NCBI GenBank assembly: GCA_024516035.1
Contig: CM044963.1
Location: 22,065,799-22,129,798 of the forward strand
DNA from: Bactericera cockerelli
Taxonomy: Eukaryota > Arthropoda > Insecta > Hemiptera > Triozidae
DNA: 64,000 nucleotides
Direction of reading: 5' to 3'
In this document: positions 44,570 through 55,722 of the stretch, piece by piece
Position numbering within the stretch: the stretch's first letter is position 1
How the letters are laid out: each line of letters begins with the position of its first letter
Position numbers and translations under genes: made by a program
Notes under the pieces: generated by a model
What the model was told of the DNA's origin: nothing
Seen by the model: the letters and a program-made list of their open reading frames with translations, nothing else
The model's database searches: none

Positions 44570-44785
44570 AATAATAATAATATCGCCTTATTAATGCTGC
44601 TCGACTAGGACTATTAATGTAAAGACGCAAAGACGTCATTCCAGCAGTAAGCAAAGACGTATTATTATGTTGTAAAAATCCCAAGTGGGAGGATAAAATG
44701 TCATGTCCCGGCTGGGTTTCGAACCCACGACCTCTGGATTACCAGACCGCCGCCTTTACCACTGAGCTACCGAGACAGACGAAGG
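44570..44785 (-). repeat. tRNA-derived SINE (family B)
   Basis: Minus-strand head GTAGCTCAGTGGTAAAGGCG and B box GGGTTCGAAACCCAGC; 3' tail GGCGATATTATTATTA. The right-arm copy lacks the 3' third. Confidence 0.75.
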
Positions 44786-45589
44786 AAAATAAAAAATAAA
44801 TAACAGCGTGAGTGATTTCAAATTGCAGCCATCCGAGAGTTAGCGCAGATTTGCGATACGTTACATTAATTGAATTGAACTTTTTCACCTATCTGACGAA
44901 AACTCGTTTCTGCACATGCGCTCAGTCCCATATAAATTTACGTACATATTTTGCGCAAACGTACATTCATACGTTAGATTTTCTTCCCTTGAGTCTAACT
45001 TTTACGGGAAGAGCGATTTATTTACAGCCTGGATTTTTTTTTCTCACAAATTTATTCAATATAAAATAACACCTAGTATGTAGATGGAAAATACCTTAAA
45101 CTATAGTAAAGAATCAATTTTTTTCTACTTGGAACATACGTATACACTTAGCTGAGAGTAAAAAAATAAACATATATTTATACTTACAATAACAAAATAC
45201 TAATATGTTTACTTATAATTAAAATAATATCTAGCAATAATAATGAAAATTCTTAATTATATTTAAAAATATTAAAAAATAATAATGATTTAATCAATAT
45301 ATAATAATGGTTGCCTAACTGTAATAGAGAGGGAATGTGTAGTCAGTCTTATAAAGTAATTATAAAATAAACAGATATTTATTATATTTAAATTTCCCTA
45401 ATTATTGTTTTATAAGAAAATCTAAATGGTACTTTTTTTTAAAACAAAATTTCAAAAAGACAGAAAAACAATAATTTTGAGAGTTATGAAGTAAAAGTGG
45501 ACATTGGAGAGAAATAAGGGAAAACAATCATCGATCTGACAGCGGAAGTTCAAATACTTGAAATTATTGATATAAAATCCTATAGTAAC

Positions 45590-45872
45590 ACTCTTTAGTG
45601 GAAGGTAACCACCAGGCGAGGTTAATGCTCAAAGCATTTTCTAACAACTAACCCTCAGAGTCTTATTATTATGTGGTCACAAACTCAAATTAATGAGGAA
45701 AAATTCAAAATTGCCCCCCCCCCTCTGCGAGCCAGCGCTGCGGAATCCCTTACAAACAGCTGTAACCAAACTTTGAATACAATTTTTTGTTAGCCCTGGG
45801 GATCGAACCCAAAACCTTCCGCATGGCAAGCGAATGTCTCACCACTGAGCTTATCGTGCGCTTTTTGTTTGG
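45590..45872 (-). repeat. Family A body next to a family C tRNA-Gly-like SINE
   Basis: 45590-45712 holds the A body with hairpin AATGCTTTGAGCATT; 45740-45872 holds the C head with B-box region GGGTTCGATCCCCAGG. Right-arm partners are 52185-52277 and 52018-52145. Confidence 0.7.
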
Positions 45873-46400
45873 TATTTGTTGTTTTTCTCCCAATCAGAAA
45901 GTTTTGTATGAGTAACTCATGAAACAGACACATAATTTATTTGCTATTACATGTTTTCACCCATTTCCCTTTAGTGGTTTTACAACAACAAATTAAATTT
46001 AATAATTTGAAACCTGTTAAAATTCATTACTTGAATATAAATTTCAATTCCTTATTAAAAAATAGATTTCACTTAATCACTTGAAAAATATTTCAATTCA
46101 GTACTTAAAAATTTCAAATTCATACTAATGAAAATGTATTTCAATTCAATACTTGAAAAAAACATTTCAATTCAATGATCAAAAAAAATTAATGCAATAC
46201 TTGAATAATAGATATGAAATATGTACTCAATAGAGGACTTCAATCATTCACTTGCAAATATTTTAACTATTTACTTTAAAATAGTATTTATAACTTTTAC
46301 TTGAAAAAATATTTCAAAACTTAACGAAAATGAAAAAAAAAGAACAAAATAAAACATGAAATGAATATACATCAATAGATTCAGTTTCCAGCCAGATAGT

Positions 46401-46500
46401 NNNNNNNNNNNNNNNNNNNNNNNNNNNNNNNNNNNNNNNNNNNNNNNNNNNNNNNNNNNNNNNNNNNNNNNNNNNNNNNNNNNNNNNNNNNNNNNNNNNN
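46401..46500. other. Scaffold gap, 100 N, at the axis of the inverted duplication
   Basis: Exactly 100 N. Left-arm homology runs up to the last base before the gap, and the sequence after it (46501) is not part of the mirrored region. Confidence 0.98.
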
Positions 46501-46639
46501 TTTTTTTAATAAAAATAAAAAACAAACACTTTTTCTACCTGTTAAATAAACATATACCATTGTGTTGTACTTCATTTTCTCTAGTCTTTTTTCTCTCTTC
46601 TTTTTAAGGTTATTAGGTAAGCCCCTATTATGTATATTT

Positions 46640-46885
46640 TACTTTTACCGCGGGTCCTTGGGAAATCCTAAGATTTCCCGGTAAAAGCCCGAAATTTTTA
46701 TTGAATGAACAGAATTTTACACATTTCCCTACCGGCTTCGGGAAAACCTAGGATTAACCGAAAAAGATCGGTAAAAGCCCGAAATAAAAATTAATTTCTG
46801 GCTTTTCCCAACAATCGCGGGAAATTCTAGGTTTACCCGGGTAAACCTAGGATTTCCCGGACTCCTAGCTTTTCCCGTAACATAT
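46640..46885. repeat. Array of palindromic GGGAAATCCTAGG-like motifs
   Basis: Units such as GGGAAATCCTAAGATTTCCC, AAACCTAGGATTAACCG and CCTAGGATTTCCCGG recur in both orientations. 46827-46850 is a perfect 24-bp palindrome centred on CCCGGG. It lies about 110 bases upstream of a lipase exon. Confidence 0.8.
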
Positions 46886-46997
46886 CGTTATCATACACCT
46901 TATCAAATGTGTTTTATACACCTTATCAAACACACAAGTACCAGAGTATTATTGCGTGTTTATGCATTTTAAATAATTCTCTCTATTTTTCTCTCAG

Positions 46998-48957
46998 GAC
47001 GTGATATCGAGGCGGTTCGCCAAAGTTCGTCTCTACACTGCTGGCAGAATCCTGCACATCACTAAGAAGAAAGTTAACAAAGAGCAGAGGAAGGCAGATA
47101 AGTAAGTGAGCCGAATCAGTCCTGAGTGAATCAATTAATCAAGTGCGAGAACTGAATCAGTCAGTAGTGATTGAACAAAATGAATCAAGTGTGTGAACTG
47201 AATCAGTAGTGATTGAACAAAATGAATCAAGTGTGTGAACTGAACTGTAGTGATTGAAAAAAATGAATCAAGTGTGTGAACTGAATCAGTAGTGATTGAA
47301 CAAAATGAATCAAGTGTGTGAAGTGAATCAGTAGTGATTGAACAAAATGAATCAAGTGTGTGAACTGAATCAGAAGTGATTGAACAAAATGAATCAAGTG
47401 CGAGAACTGAATCAGTAGTGATTGAACAAAATGAATCAAGTGTGTGAACTGAATCAGTAGTGATTGAACAAAATGAATCAAGTGCGAGAACTGAATCAGT
47501 AGTGATTGAACAAAATGAATCAAGTGTGTAAACTGAATCAGTAGTGATTGAACAAAATGAATCAAGTGTGTGAACTGAATCAGAAGTGATTGAACAAAAT
47601 GAATCAAGTGTGTGAAGTGAATCAGTAGTGATTGAACAAAATGAATCAAATCTGTGAACTGTTGTATAAAAAGCTTGCATTCAATGAAAAAAAAAATATC
47701 AAGGAGTAAAGGAATACACATAAGATAATAAATGAACTCTATCAGTAGTGAGTAATTGAACTTTAAGAATCATGTTAATGATCTGAATGGAAGAGATTGC
47801 CATAGGCAATAAACTTGCCCTTTAGTTAGGACATTGTTTATATTTTATCTGTTACCTACTTATCTTTGTTGTTTATCTTTTCATTTATTGTTTATATTGT
47901 TCTAAATTTTGTATTTTAATTTTAATGATTACTTGTTTGTGCATATGTCCTACTAATAAAGAGCTACATATTGATAGTGAAAAGTTGTACGGTAGAAGAA
48001 TCATTCATATCACTTAAAAGAATGTTAAGCGCCGTGGCCGCAGCACCGTATGGTAGCGCGAGCCCAAGATGTTTTTCAAAATAATTTTAAAAAGAATGTT
48101 AACAAGGGACAGAGGAAGGTAAATAAGTAAGTACGCCGAATCAGTAGTGAGTGATTGAACTAGATAAATTGAATGAGTGAACTGAATTAGTACTGAGTGA
48201 ATTAAAATGAAACTAAATGCTCATGCTTGTGAATTGATTTGTGGGTGAGTAATGTTTCATTGCTGTGAAACACCCGGTTTTTACTTTCCTTATCCTACAG
48301 AAAGCAAAGTAATGGAATCACCCAAAATTTTCGATAGTATTTTTTTTATATACAGATACACTCAAAGAGAAAAAAAAGTATACGTACTTTTGTTTTCTAT
48401 CACCTGAGGATATACTAGACCCAGACACGGCCGGTGCTAAGGAGCTGCGGAACTCTAGCACCCTCAGACAAAAAAAAACAAGATTTTCTCAAGTCTTAGC
48501 TCGTACAAATTGTCACACATTTCTAAAATAATTCTTGCATAATTATTATGATTAGGACGGTAAAAATGAACTTAAACTCTATTGATACTGAAAGCTCTCT
48601 ATCAGTATTTATATGTAGAAAGCTTCTACATATAAATCAAATTGTAGTACGGTTCATGTGGCAGCACCCCCAAAGTATTTTCCCACCAGCCGGGCCTGAC
48701 TAGACCTGAGGAAATAATTCCTCGAATTTTCCAGGAAAGCGGCGCGCCGGGAGAAGGTTCCATACGTCGCAGCGGGCGAAACGTTTGAGATGCGCTGGGC
48801 GTCCTGTGTCTCCGACTTTAACGAGCTGCGCATTATGCCGCGCATGTTACTCGACCATCTGCCCGAGAATGTGCACAAGACCATCTGCACCGTGCTCGAT
48901 GAACAGCGGACGGAGATTGGGTACGAATTGAGCGAGATTCATACGATTCACCAGTGA
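46998..48957 (+). CDS. Class-3 lipase (sn1-specific diacylglycerol lipase-like), two exons
   Basis: Exon 46998-47101 follows TTTTTCTCTCAG and ends at GTAAGT; it encodes FAKVRLYTAGRILHITKKK and a Lys-rich turn. Exon 48735 onward follows TTTTCCAG and in phase encodes FEMRWASCVSDFNELRIMPR, then MLLDHLPENVHKTI. LY..GRI.H followed by DF.E..I.P.ML..HLP is the C-terminal strand-helix region of class-3 lipases of the diacylglycerol lipase group, membrane enzymes that release 2-acylglycerol. The catalytic Ser and the membrane part are upstream and not in this window. The second exon may splice at 48921 (GTACGA) or read through to TGA at 48955. Its high GC and conserved sequence stand out from the AT-rich surroundings. 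Both exons lie between the arms of the inverted duplication. Confidence 0.75.
47130..47665 (+). repeat. 42-bp tandem repeat, about 12 units, in the lipase intron
   Basis: The unit includes AGTAGTGATTGAACAAAATG and AATCAAGTGTGTGAACTGAA. It begins 28 bases after the splice donor. The minus-strand open frames of 164-181 residues exist only because 42 is a multiple of three. Confidence 0.9.
47785..47980 (+). repeat. Repeat family F in the lipase intron
   Basis: AATGGAAGAG, hairpin ATTGCCATAGGCAAT (47796-47810), CTTGCCCTTTAGTTAGGACA and TACTAATAAAGAGCTA. Confidence 0.7.
48103..48165 (+). pseudogene. Duplicated piece of the upstream lipase exon end
   Basis: GTTAACAAGGGACAGAGGAA, GGTAAATAAGTAAGTACGCC and GAATCAGT match the end of the first exon plus the start of the intron (47074-47125) with about eight changes, including the donor AAGTAAGT. 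It is a partial duplication about 1.0 kb downstream; no acceptor is seen, so it is probably not used. Confidence 0.7.
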
Positions 48958-48959
48958 TT

Positions 48960-49260
48960 CGGATCAGTTCATGAGTGAGTCGTACCAGTTCACTAGTGAT
49001 TCGTGTCGATTTACTTGTGATACGTACCGATTCACTAGTGATTCGTGTCGATTCATTAGTGATACGTGCAAATTCACTAGTGATTCGTGTCAATTCACTC
49101 GTGATTCGTACCGATTCACGAGTGATTCGTAACAGTTCACTAGTGATTCGTGTCAATTTACTTGTGATTCTTACCAATTCACTAGTGACTCACCACTCTT
49201 GACTTGTGATTCATACCAATTTACTAGTGGCTCATACCAATTCACTTGTAACTCACACTA
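48960..49260 (+). repeat. 21-bp minisatellite with CACTAGTGA
   Basis: About 14 units of TTCACTAGTGATTCGTGTCG-type sequence. Degenerate CACTAGTGA or CACTTGTGA motifs continue to about 49770. Frames at 48833-49202 are repeat translations. Confidence 0.85.
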
Positions 49261-50349
49261 GTGGTGATGAGATTTATATCACAAGTTATTACTCAGATGT
49301 AATTCGAACAGTCAACAGTTAATGAATTTCATGAGATTCAACATCAATTAGTGATTTGTAGGAGTCACTAGTGAAGAAACTTAATGGCATGAATTCAGTG
49401 AGGGTAATTCATTAGTTATATTATCACTTGAAATTCATACCTCGTATTGGTGATTTGAAGCATTCACTAGTAACTCATACAAAGAACTGGATCACCAACT
49501 CATATCATTCTAAAGGAAGTATGCCATTCACTTGTGATTCATATGCGTTCACTATCGAATAATGTTTGTTAATAATTTATTCATATCTTCCATTAGTGAA
49601 TGGTGAATGAATTTAGTGAGATCCAATACCATTTATTGGTGTTACTGTTCATAACTTTCACTTGTGCAATAACATACTTTTCTCTAGTGAATTAATTGGG
49701 CTAATAATACGTATACCTTCCACAAGTGAATTATTCTAGTGAGATTTACCATTTTATGATGATATTTACCAAACAAAAATAGATATGAGGTTCCACTTGT
49801 TTATTTTTTCTTCAAACTTCTGTCTTCTTACTCACTTGATTTGTTCTTTAAGATATTATCCTTTTATTTTAACAACTTGTTTTTTTGGCAATATCAAAAG
49901 TTTTTATTTGTTCAGTCTTTGTTTTTTTTCTTTATTAAAAGGTTTCTACTTGAATTTTCCAATTCAATCAAGTTTTGAAGTACATATTTACACAATTCTT
50001 TGTTTTTAAATCATAAATAAAAAAGTCTTGGATTGTTAAAATGATTGAAATTGGTAAACATTTGTGTTTCGTTGTTTTTCACCTTGATGTTAAAACTTTT
50101 TATTGGGCATTTAAAAAAAGGGACCACTTTTTCATTTTAAAATGCTTTCATTTGGAATGATTATTAGGTTTGAAATCCCTTTAATCCACAGGTAGGTACA
50201 CAAAAGAGAACTTTGTGAATAAAATTTCTTCAACAGAATTCACCCTAATGTTACTAAACAGCGCCTTGTTTTTTTGTAACTTCATGCTGTGTGACAATTT
50301 CATTCCGCTATTGAGAACAACCAATACGTAAAAATATGTTATATTTTTT

Positions 50350-50522
50350 TTTTTTTTACACTTTATTAATAGGACATATTATATACAACACAAATAATTA
50401 CAAATTAAAATACAATATATTAGAAGAAGAAAATAAAGAAAAAATCTCGTATATACATAATATATGTCCTAACTAAAGGGCGGGGTTATTGCCTTAGGCA
50501 ATCTCTTCCACCCAACCCTTCT
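50350..50522 (-). repeat. Repeat family F
   Basis: Minus strand: GGGTTGGGTGGAAGAG, hairpin ATTGCCTAAGGCAAT, AACCCCGCCCTTTAGTTAGG, ending in CCTATTAATAAAGTGTAAAA. Confidence 0.75.
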
Positions 50523-50711
50523 GTTTTATACTCAGTCAGAATATTATATGTTCATAGTGTTAAGCTTAGTAACGAAAGGCCCTCGTTGGGTAAAATAGTT
50601 TAGACGTAGAGAAATTTGCGCTGTCTCTTTCTTTGTATAGGAGGCGTTTGATTTCAGGTGTTAGATTTAATTTTACGAGATCCTCTTGAACGTATTTGGT
50701 TATCAAGGTAA

Positions 50712-50905
50712 GGTGCACTGGTAGTCAAGTGGTTAACCCCGTAGTTTGGTAATCCAGGTAGCGTAGGGTCCGTTGGTTCGAATCCCACCCAGTGCATGAT
50801 TTTTTCCTAATAATAAGACTCTGAGGGTTAGGTGGTAAAAAATGCTTTGAGCATTAACCTCGCCTTGTGGTTACCTTCCACCAAAGAGTGTTATTATTAT
50901 GTATC
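50712..50905 (+). repeat. tRNA-derived SINE (family A) with intact acceptor stem
   Basis: GCACTGG at the start pairs fully with CCAGTGC at the end of the head (50790-50797). The D-arm GTCAAGTGGTTAAC and the extra length suggest a Ser/Leu-type ancestor. B box GGTTCGAATCCCACC; body with hairpin AATGCTTTGAGCATT (50841-50855). This is the best-preserved head in the window. Confidence 0.75.
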
Positions 50906-51640
50906 AGTACCGCGCTGTCTTTTTCTTTGTATAGGGTGTTCACACCTCGGCCGATGTGTTTGATTCTAATCTAAATGAAATGAGTTACATGAACTGTCCG
51001 GCAAAACACTGATCTTTTCATAAACTCAATGAAGTGCAATAATACTCTACTGTTTAGCCTGCTAGAAAATAATCTACTTACTCTTTTGAGTAAGAAAATT
51101 ATCGATTGAGTTGAATTTAATTGAAAGTTGATTATGGATTTTTGATTTTTTTTTTAATTTATTTTTTTAAATAAAAGTTAAATTAAAATCTTAATCAGTT
51201 GAATTCCTTTTATTAATTTAATTGCTCATATCTTGTTTCAGTTAACTAATTCTCCACACTATGGCTGGAAACTGAATCTATTAATGTATATTCATGTTTT
51301 GTTTTTTTTTCACTTTCGTTAAGTTTTGAAATAATTTTTCAAGTAAAGGTTATAAATACTATTTTAAAGTAAATAGTTGAAATATTTTCAAGTGAATGAT
51401 TGAAGTCCTCTATTGAGTAAATATTTCATATCTATTATGTATTGCATTAATTTTTTTTTGATCATTGAATTGAAATGTTTTTTTCAAGTATTGAATTGAA
51501 ATACATTTTCATTAGTATGAATTTGAAATTTTTTAGTACTGAATTGAAATATTTTTCAAGTAATGAATTTTAACAGGTTTCAAATTATTGAATTTAATTT
51601 GTTGTTGTAAAACCACTAAAGGGAAATGGGTGAAAACATG

Positions 51641-51917
51641 TTTTTTTTTTTTTTTTTCTTTTTTTCAAGTGGGGTTTAACGTCGCTTTCAACTGCCATGG
51701 TCATATCACGACGGGGGTTTTACCCTCCATTCGCAGGAAACTCACAAACCTGCTACTCACATTGACCTCACCCAGCCTGAGTGGGGCCGGGAAAAGCCAG
51801 CGTCACGAGAATTAGAATTAGAATGGTCACCCATCCAAGTCTTAACCTCGCTGGATGTCGCTTAACTTCGGTGTTCTGAAGGGAACCGGTGTATTCAACA
51901 TGCCATCGACGCTGGCT
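51641..51917 (-). mobile_element. 5S rRNA-derived SINE, full, with target duplication
   Basis: The minus-strand 5S part ends at 51917; on plus it shows GGTCACCCATCCAAGTCTTA, CGCTTAACTTCGGTGT and AACCGGTGTATTCAAC, all matching reversed 5S rRNA. The body has CTCACCCAGCCTGAG and the tail GACCATGGCAGTTGAAAGCG, then poly(A) (T run at 51641). GGGTGAAAACATG flanks it at 51628-51640 and 51918-51930. The left arm has the empty site at 45950-45963. Confidence 0.88.
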
Positions 51918-52017
51918 GGGTGAAAACATGTAATAGCAAATAAATTATGTGTCTGTTTTATGAGTTACTCACACAAAACTTTCTGATTAGGATAAAAACA
52001 ACAAATACCAAACAAAA

Positions 52018-52277
52018 AGCGCACGATAAGCTCAGTGGTGAGACACTCGCTTGCCATGCGGAAGGTTTTGGGTTCGATCCCCAGGGCCAACAAAAAATTG
52101 TATTCAAAGTTTGGTTACAGCTGTTTGTAAGGGATTCCGCAGCGCAGGCTCGCACGACAGAGGGGGGGCAATTTTGAATTTTTCCTCATTAATTTGAGTT
52201 TGTGACCACATAATAATAAGACTCTGAGGGTTAGTTGTTAGAAAATGCTTTGAGCATTAACCTCGCCTGGTGGTTAT
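52018..52277 (+). repeat. Family C tRNA-Gly-like SINE followed by family A body
   Basis: GATAAGCTCAGTGGTGAGAC, TTGCCAT anticodon loop, B box GGGTTCGATCCCCAG; then TCATTAATTTGAGTTTGTGA and hairpin AATGCTTTGAGCATT (52244-52258). After 52277 a T-rich insertion of about 130 bases is absent from the left arm. Confidence 0.7.
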
Positions 52278-53215
52278 AGGATCACTCGGTTATTGGTGTT
52301 GCGTCCAATTTTTTTTTTTTTTTTTCTTTTTTTTTATGAAAAAGGATTTTTTTATTTAACAAAACTCTTTAACAAATAGAATATCTCTTCCATTGCCTCA
52401 GTGGAAGATAGGATTTTATATCAATAATTTCAAGTATTTGAACTTCCAATGTCAGATCGATAATTGTTTTCCCTTATTTCTCTCCAATGTTACTCCACTT
52501 TTACTTCATAACTCTCAAATTATTGTTTTTCTGTCTTTTTGAAATTTTGTTTTAAAAAAAAGTACCATTTAGATTTTCTTATAAAACAATAATTAGGGAA
52601 ATTTAAATATAATAAATATCTGTTTATTTTATAATTACTTTATAAGACTGACTACACATTCCCTCTCTATTACAGTTAGGCAACCATTATTATATATTGA
52701 TTAAATCATTATTATTTTTTAATATTTTTAAATATAATTAAGAATTTTCATTATTATTGCTAGATATTATTTTAATTATAAGTGAACATATTAGTATTTT
52801 GTTATTGTAAGTATAAATATATGTTTATTTTTTTACTCTCAGCTAAGTGTATACGTATGTTCCAAGTAGAAAAAAATTGATTCTTTACTATAGTTTAAGG
52901 TATTTTCCATCTACATACTAGGTGTTATTTTATATTGAATAAATTTGTAAGAAAAAAAATCTAGGCTGTAAATAAATCCTTCTTCCCGTAAAAGTTCGAC
53001 TCAAGGGAAGAAAATCCAACTTATGAATGTATGTTTGCGCAAAGTACGTACGTAAACTTTGTATGGGACTGAGCGCATGTGCAGAAACGAGTTTTTGTCA
53101 AATAGGTGAAAAAGTTCAATTCAATTAGTGTAACGTATCGCAAATCTGCGCAAACTCTCGGATGGCTGAAATTTGAAATCACTCACGCTGTTATTTATTT
53201 TTTATTTTCCTTCGT

Positions 53216-53370
53216 CTGTCCAGGTAGCTCAGTGGTAAAGGCGGCGGTCTGGTAATCCAGAGGTCGTGGGTTCGAAACCCAGCCGGGACATGACATGTTA
53301 TCCCCCCACTTGGGATTTTTACAACATAATAATACGTCTTTGCTTACTGCTGCAATAATGGGACATAAAA
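53216..53370 (+). repeat. tRNA-derived SINE (family B), 3'-truncated
   Basis: AGGTAGCTCAGTGGTAAAGG and B box GGGTTCGAAACCCAGC. It breaks off after CAATAATGGGAC, where the left-arm copy continues. Confidence 0.75.
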
Positions 53371-53602
53371 TTTGTAAAGTGTCCCTTTTTGACAGCACTT
53401 AAAATTGATCTTGTCTTTGTTGTAATTTTATTTTTCAATTCTTTAGTTTCACATAAGTTTTACTCCTCCTGTATTATCTTCTAATTAAAATTTATTTTCC
53501 CAGCATTGTTTATTTTCAAAATACGTCCCTGAAACATGTAATATTTTTTAAACATTATTTCAAACTATCAGTATTCTTGTATGTTGAATTTATGTTCAAA
53601 TA

Positions 53603-54346
53603 CAGGGTGTATTTCGTGAGAAATAATCTAGGATTGGTAGAACCCTGAAAGGCCTGTAAATATTGTATAGTTTGTGAAAATTCCAACCGAAAATATTGTA
53701 TAGTGATTCTGTCGTAAGCGCTTCATTTTTTCGGAAAGATTTCAGGATGGAATTGGAAGTTAAGCATTCGTTTAGTATCGATATTTGAAATACGTTTTAG
53801 AAATACGCCCAGATCAGATTTTCATATCTTATGAGCTTTCGAAGCGTGCAAGTATTTTTAATTTTTAGTATGGGGAATTTTTTTTTATTTTTATAGATCC
53901 ATAACAAAATTCAGTATCTAAGGATACTGAATTTTGTTATGGATCATAACAAAAGAGTTGGGTGGAAGAGATTGCCACAGGCAATAACCCCGCCCTTTAG
54001 GCAGGACATTATTGTTATTTTCTGTTTTTACTTATTTATTTTGTCATTTGTTTGTTTGTTTGTTTTTTTTCTTTCTTTCTTTTTTCTTTTCTGAATTTTA
54101 TACTGTTACCTGTACTTTGTCCTCCTAATAAAGCTTAAAAAAAAAAAAAAAAAAAAAAAAAATAGAAATTGTTCACCATTTTTTCGAATTGGAGCATTTC
54201 CGACAGAATCACTGTACATAGATTTTTTTTTCAATCAGGCACTTTAACCAACATTATACTCGTGGTCGCTCCGGAGGTTCAAAGAATATTTAAATGGAAG
54301 TTCTATCAATACTATAATTTTGGTCATCTAATTTAGATCCACCCTG
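53603..54346. mobile_element. 744-bp CAGGGTG element, right-arm copy
   Basis: Partner of 43624-44337. It includes a perfect 23-bp inverted repeat with loop TAAG (53896-53945) and a nested family F copy with hairpin ATTGCCACAGGCAAT (53971-53985) ending AATAAAGCTT and a long A run. Confidence 0.72.
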
Positions 54347-54964
54347 TATATTCTAGCTCTTTTCGCATGAACAAAAACCTCGCTCTAGAAAAATGTGTTT
54401 AGACATTTTTCTCAAGTGCATCACTTATCTGCATTTAGAAAACTTTAAAAAAAAATTTTTTGTTCGACACGACTTTCCTTATCCGCCACTAGTGACTCAA
54501 AGTTATCAGATAACAAAAAATGAATGCCAAATTCGTTATCAGTACCTCAAAATCATTGGATTTGATATGTCACAACCCCCATCTAGGATGAATAATAAAA
54601 AAGTTGGTCACAGTTTGACCAAAATACCGGTAAATTAGGGCCGATGTCCGAAAAGTTCAAGATATCTAGAAAATGATCAAAGTTAACAGCTATTTTTTTT
54701 TTTTTTTTTTTTAGAAAAACAAAAAAGTTACTACATTGCGGACCGAACTTCTTTCATTACTCTATGGCCCAGTATTGATTTTCTATTTCTATGTATACTG
54801 ATTCCATTTTCATGACAATTTTTTACACACTTCATTGTTTATAATAATAATAATAGTTTACTATTTTAAATTGTTTTTCCAGGTCAAATTTACCTTACTA
54901 TGAAGGAAACTGACTTCTTTATAAGAGAATCCTAGAAATATGTACGGTCCATTGAGATCTCTTA

Positions 54965-55722
54965 TTTATTTATTTACACTTTATTAATTGGACACATTAC
55001 ATACAACATACATAATTATATAAATACAATACAAGAGAAGTAAAAAGAGAAAAAATCTGGTGTAAACATCACACGACTTTCCTTATCATATTATAGGAAT
55101 GGGAACAGGACAAAAAGGCACTGTTGACTCAAAGGTAACAGTGAGCTAAAAATCAAAGCCAAATTCGTAATCAGCACCTCAAAATCATTGGATTTGATAT
55201 TTCACAATCCCCATCTAGGATGAAAAATAAAAAAGTTAGTCTGAGCGGGTCCCCCCCAAAATACCGGTAAATTGGGGCCGAGGTCCAAAAAGTTCAAGAT
55301 ATCAAAAAAATGATAAGAAGAGACCCCTATTATTTTTTTAATTTAAGAAAATGTTGTTCTGTAACTTTTTTTGTATCTTTAACCAATTCATTGAAGCGGC
55401 GCTTGCGGCCCTGCGGCCGCATTTTGCGGCCGAATTCAACCAAAAGTTTCGTGGTTCGTCTGGTGTATAAAATTGATTTGCATACCAAATTTCATCTTGA
55501 GATATCCTGTTCACAGACACACAGACACACACACAGACAGACGCACGGACCAATGGCTGAAAACAACTTTTTTCGTATCCTGAGGCTATGATTCGTCCAG
55601 AAATGTGAAAAGCTGGGTAGGTCAAATTTTCGACGAATACAATACTTTCCTTATTATAGGATAAGGAAAGTAAAAATAAATAAATATATACATAATATAT
55701 GCCCTAACTAAAGGGGGGGAAT
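54965..55722 (-). repeat. Family F copy interrupted by a family H element
   Basis: F sequence (TTTACACTTTATTAATTGGA ... ATGCCCTAACTAAAGG) surrounds H (55048-55674, CACGACTTTCCTTATC ... GGATAAGGAAAGTAAAA). In the left arm only the two F ends remain, joined at about 42670-42690. Confidence 0.7.

Larger units (their letters stand above)
37600..46400. repeat. Left arm of the giant inverted duplication
   Basis: Nearly every block here reappears reverse-complemented at 51255-64000 in mirrored order: 39531-40050 with 56466-57030, 41876-42180 with 56170-56465, 43624-44337 with 53603-54346, 44790-45590 with 52430-53200, 45880-46400 with 51255-52010. Differences are base changes plus whole-element indels. 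The arm ends at the first N of gap 2. Confidence 0.93.

Noticed and set aside
47135..47721. Open frames of 181 and 164 residues on the minus strand
   Set aside because: They are two frames of a 42-bp tandem repeat inside a predicted intron; the unit is a multiple of three, which keeps every frame open.
50712..50797. Functional tRNA gene (intact acceptor stem)
   Set aside because: No proper 5-bp anticodon stem with 7-base loop can be drawn, and the sequence continues into the family A SINE body.
51780..51917. Functional 5S rRNA gene
   Set aside because: Only the reversed 5S-like head is present, diverged, with a SINE body, poly(A) and target duplication.
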